A stretch of DNA of 64,000 nt from positions 10,659,575 through 10,723,574 of the forward strand of contig CM055106.1 in NCBI GenBank assembly GCA_029204225.1. The letters are read 5' to 3'. The first letter of the stretch is position 1. Each line of letters opens with the position of its first letter. The position numbers and the translations under genes are program-made. The DNA comes from Diphasiastrum complanatum. Its lineage: Eukaryota > Streptophyta > Lycopodiopsida > Lycopodiales > Lycopodiaceae. This document shows positions 62,847-64,000 of the stretch, piece after piece. The notes under the pieces are model-generated. The model did not search any database. It was given only the letters and a program-made list of their open reading frames with translations, and was not told the origin of the DNA.

Positions 62847-64000
62847 TCTCTCAAACCACTTAGGGAGCTTCTTGTCAGGTGATCAGCTTTCTGGTGAAAA
62901 TGTATCCCACGGTACATCCTTCTCCTTGCGTTTGTCACTTGCAACTTCAATCCTTCTTGCACCAAAAGGTTTGTCCCTACCTCTCCAAACTGTTTCTTGA
63001 GGTTGAGTAGTAGTATCTCGAGATGTATCCTCATGTTCATCATTCAAAAGGTCAATGAATGGATCATCATCAGGTGGTATCCTCACTTACCATCTTTTCC
63101 ATTGGATGTGTCTATCTTCTCAGCATCCTCGTCTTCATACATCTTGGATTCATCAAAGATAACATCACGACTTACATGGATTTTGTTTTCCACTAGATCA
63201 AAACATCTATAGCCCTTCACACGATCATCATATCCTACAAATATACACTTGATAGCTTTTACATCAAGTTTACGTCTCTCTTCCTTAGGAATGTGTACAA
63301 AGGCCTTACATCCAAAGATTCGCATGTGGTTCACCTTTGGCTTCTTCTTCATGAATGCTTCCTCAGGTGTTATCTTTGGTATGGCAATGGTAGGACTTCT
63401 ATTATGAAGATAGACTGCCGTGCTACATGCTTCTGACCAAAATCTTTTGGTAGTTTCATCTCAGCTAGCATAGATCTGCACTTTCCACAATCGTACAATT
63501 CTTGCGCTCAGCTACACCATGAGAGCAGGAGTATGAGCTTGCGTAAATTGTCTTTTAATCCCACATTGATCACAAAGATCATTGAAGTCATTAGACTTGT
63601 ACTCACCTCCACTATCTGATCTTAGGACTTTGATCTCCCTACCTGTCTAATTTTTGACCAATGCTTTGAAGCTCTTGAAGTTATCAAATGCATCTGATTT
63701 TTTCTTCAAGAAGTAGATCCACGTTTTACATGACATATCATCAATAAAGGTCATGAAATAGAAGCTTTACCTAAGGACATGGTCCTCATAGGCCCGCATA
63801 AATCTGTGTGGATTAAATCCAGGATGTTCTTTGCTCTTGCAACACCCCCCTTTATTGAACTTCTATCGATGCTGCTTCCCATATACACAAGATTCGCACA
63901 TCGATTTCAGGTGATCTTCTATGGTAGGCAATCATGTTACCATCTCCAATTTTCTCATCAAACTGAGGCTTCCCAAGTTCAAGTGATGAAGCCTCTTGTG
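62825..64000 (-). pseudogene. Copia element 7: integrase, runs off the window
   Basis: 63083-63352 reads KKKPKVNHMRIFGCKAFVHIPKEERRKLDVKA...GYDDRVKGYRCFDLVENKIHVSRDVIFDE, nearly the same protein as element 5 (50480-50735) and without the stop found there. Further right, towards 64000, the integrase core and pre-integrase zinc finger are present but frameshifted (around 63520 and 63650). 62825-63086 is the integrase-RT spacer (GVxxRR-type basic linker) in broken frames. The 5' half lies outside the window. Confidence 0.88.

Overview
This is nuclear DNA of a land plant with a large, repeat-rich genome. The clearest evidence is an L-type lectin receptor kinase, a plant GT61 glycosyltransferase, plant-type copia, gypsy, hAT and CACTA transposons, and very long AG/CT dinucleotide arrays. 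The species cannot be named from the sequence. A 9.87-kb intron and heavy retroelement load would suit a fern, lycophyte or gymnosperm, but that is a guess.

Only two host genes look intact. The first is an intronless L-type lectin receptor-like kinase (minus strand, 5533-7554). The second is a two-exon GT61 (EOGT-like) glycosyltransferase (minus strand, exon 1 at 31415-32587, exon 2 at 21152-21544). Its intron holds a hAT transposase remnant, a LINE ORF1-like reading frame, a 72-bp hairpin and several microsatellites. A third host-like locus (18597-19314, plus) encodes a secreted or membrane Pro/Ser-rich protein and is split by a frameshift.

Layout: 1-3819 is the 5' part of a Ty3/gypsy element on the minus strand (gag-protease, long leader with five repeated hairpins, PBS, 5' LTR). 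3997-4739 is a second copy of that LTR in the opposite orientation, making a 743-bp-arm inverted repeat. 5.5-7.6 kb is the receptor kinase. 8-18.5 kb is gene-poor, with microsatellites, minisatellites and a copia integrase relic. 18.6-34.6 kb holds the broken secreted-protein locus and the GT61 gene. 34.6-64 kb is a nest of decayed retroelements: two copies of one copia family on the minus strand (34.6-37.3 and 45.1-47.5 kb), further copia LTRs (47.5-49.1 kb), and a second copia family (plus at 49.1-50.75 kb, minus at 61.2-64 kb). It also holds an LTR element with a gag relic (50.75-55.1 kb) inserted in the plus copia, a gypsy pol (55.9-59.75 kb, minus), chromodomain gypsy debris (43.4-44.0 kb) and a CACTA TNP2 relic (59.9-60.3 kb).

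I found no prokaryotic-type system, CRISPR array or gene cluster. The less ordinary signals are structural: the inverted LTR pair, the serial hairpins in a retroelement leader, a 15-bp and a 24-bp minisatellite embedded in or beside LTR elements, the 72-bp hairpin, and the frameshifted secreted-protein locus. Almost all retroelement coding regions carry stops or frameshifts. The gag-protease at 30-2243 is the only long uninterrupted one, and its protease motif is altered.
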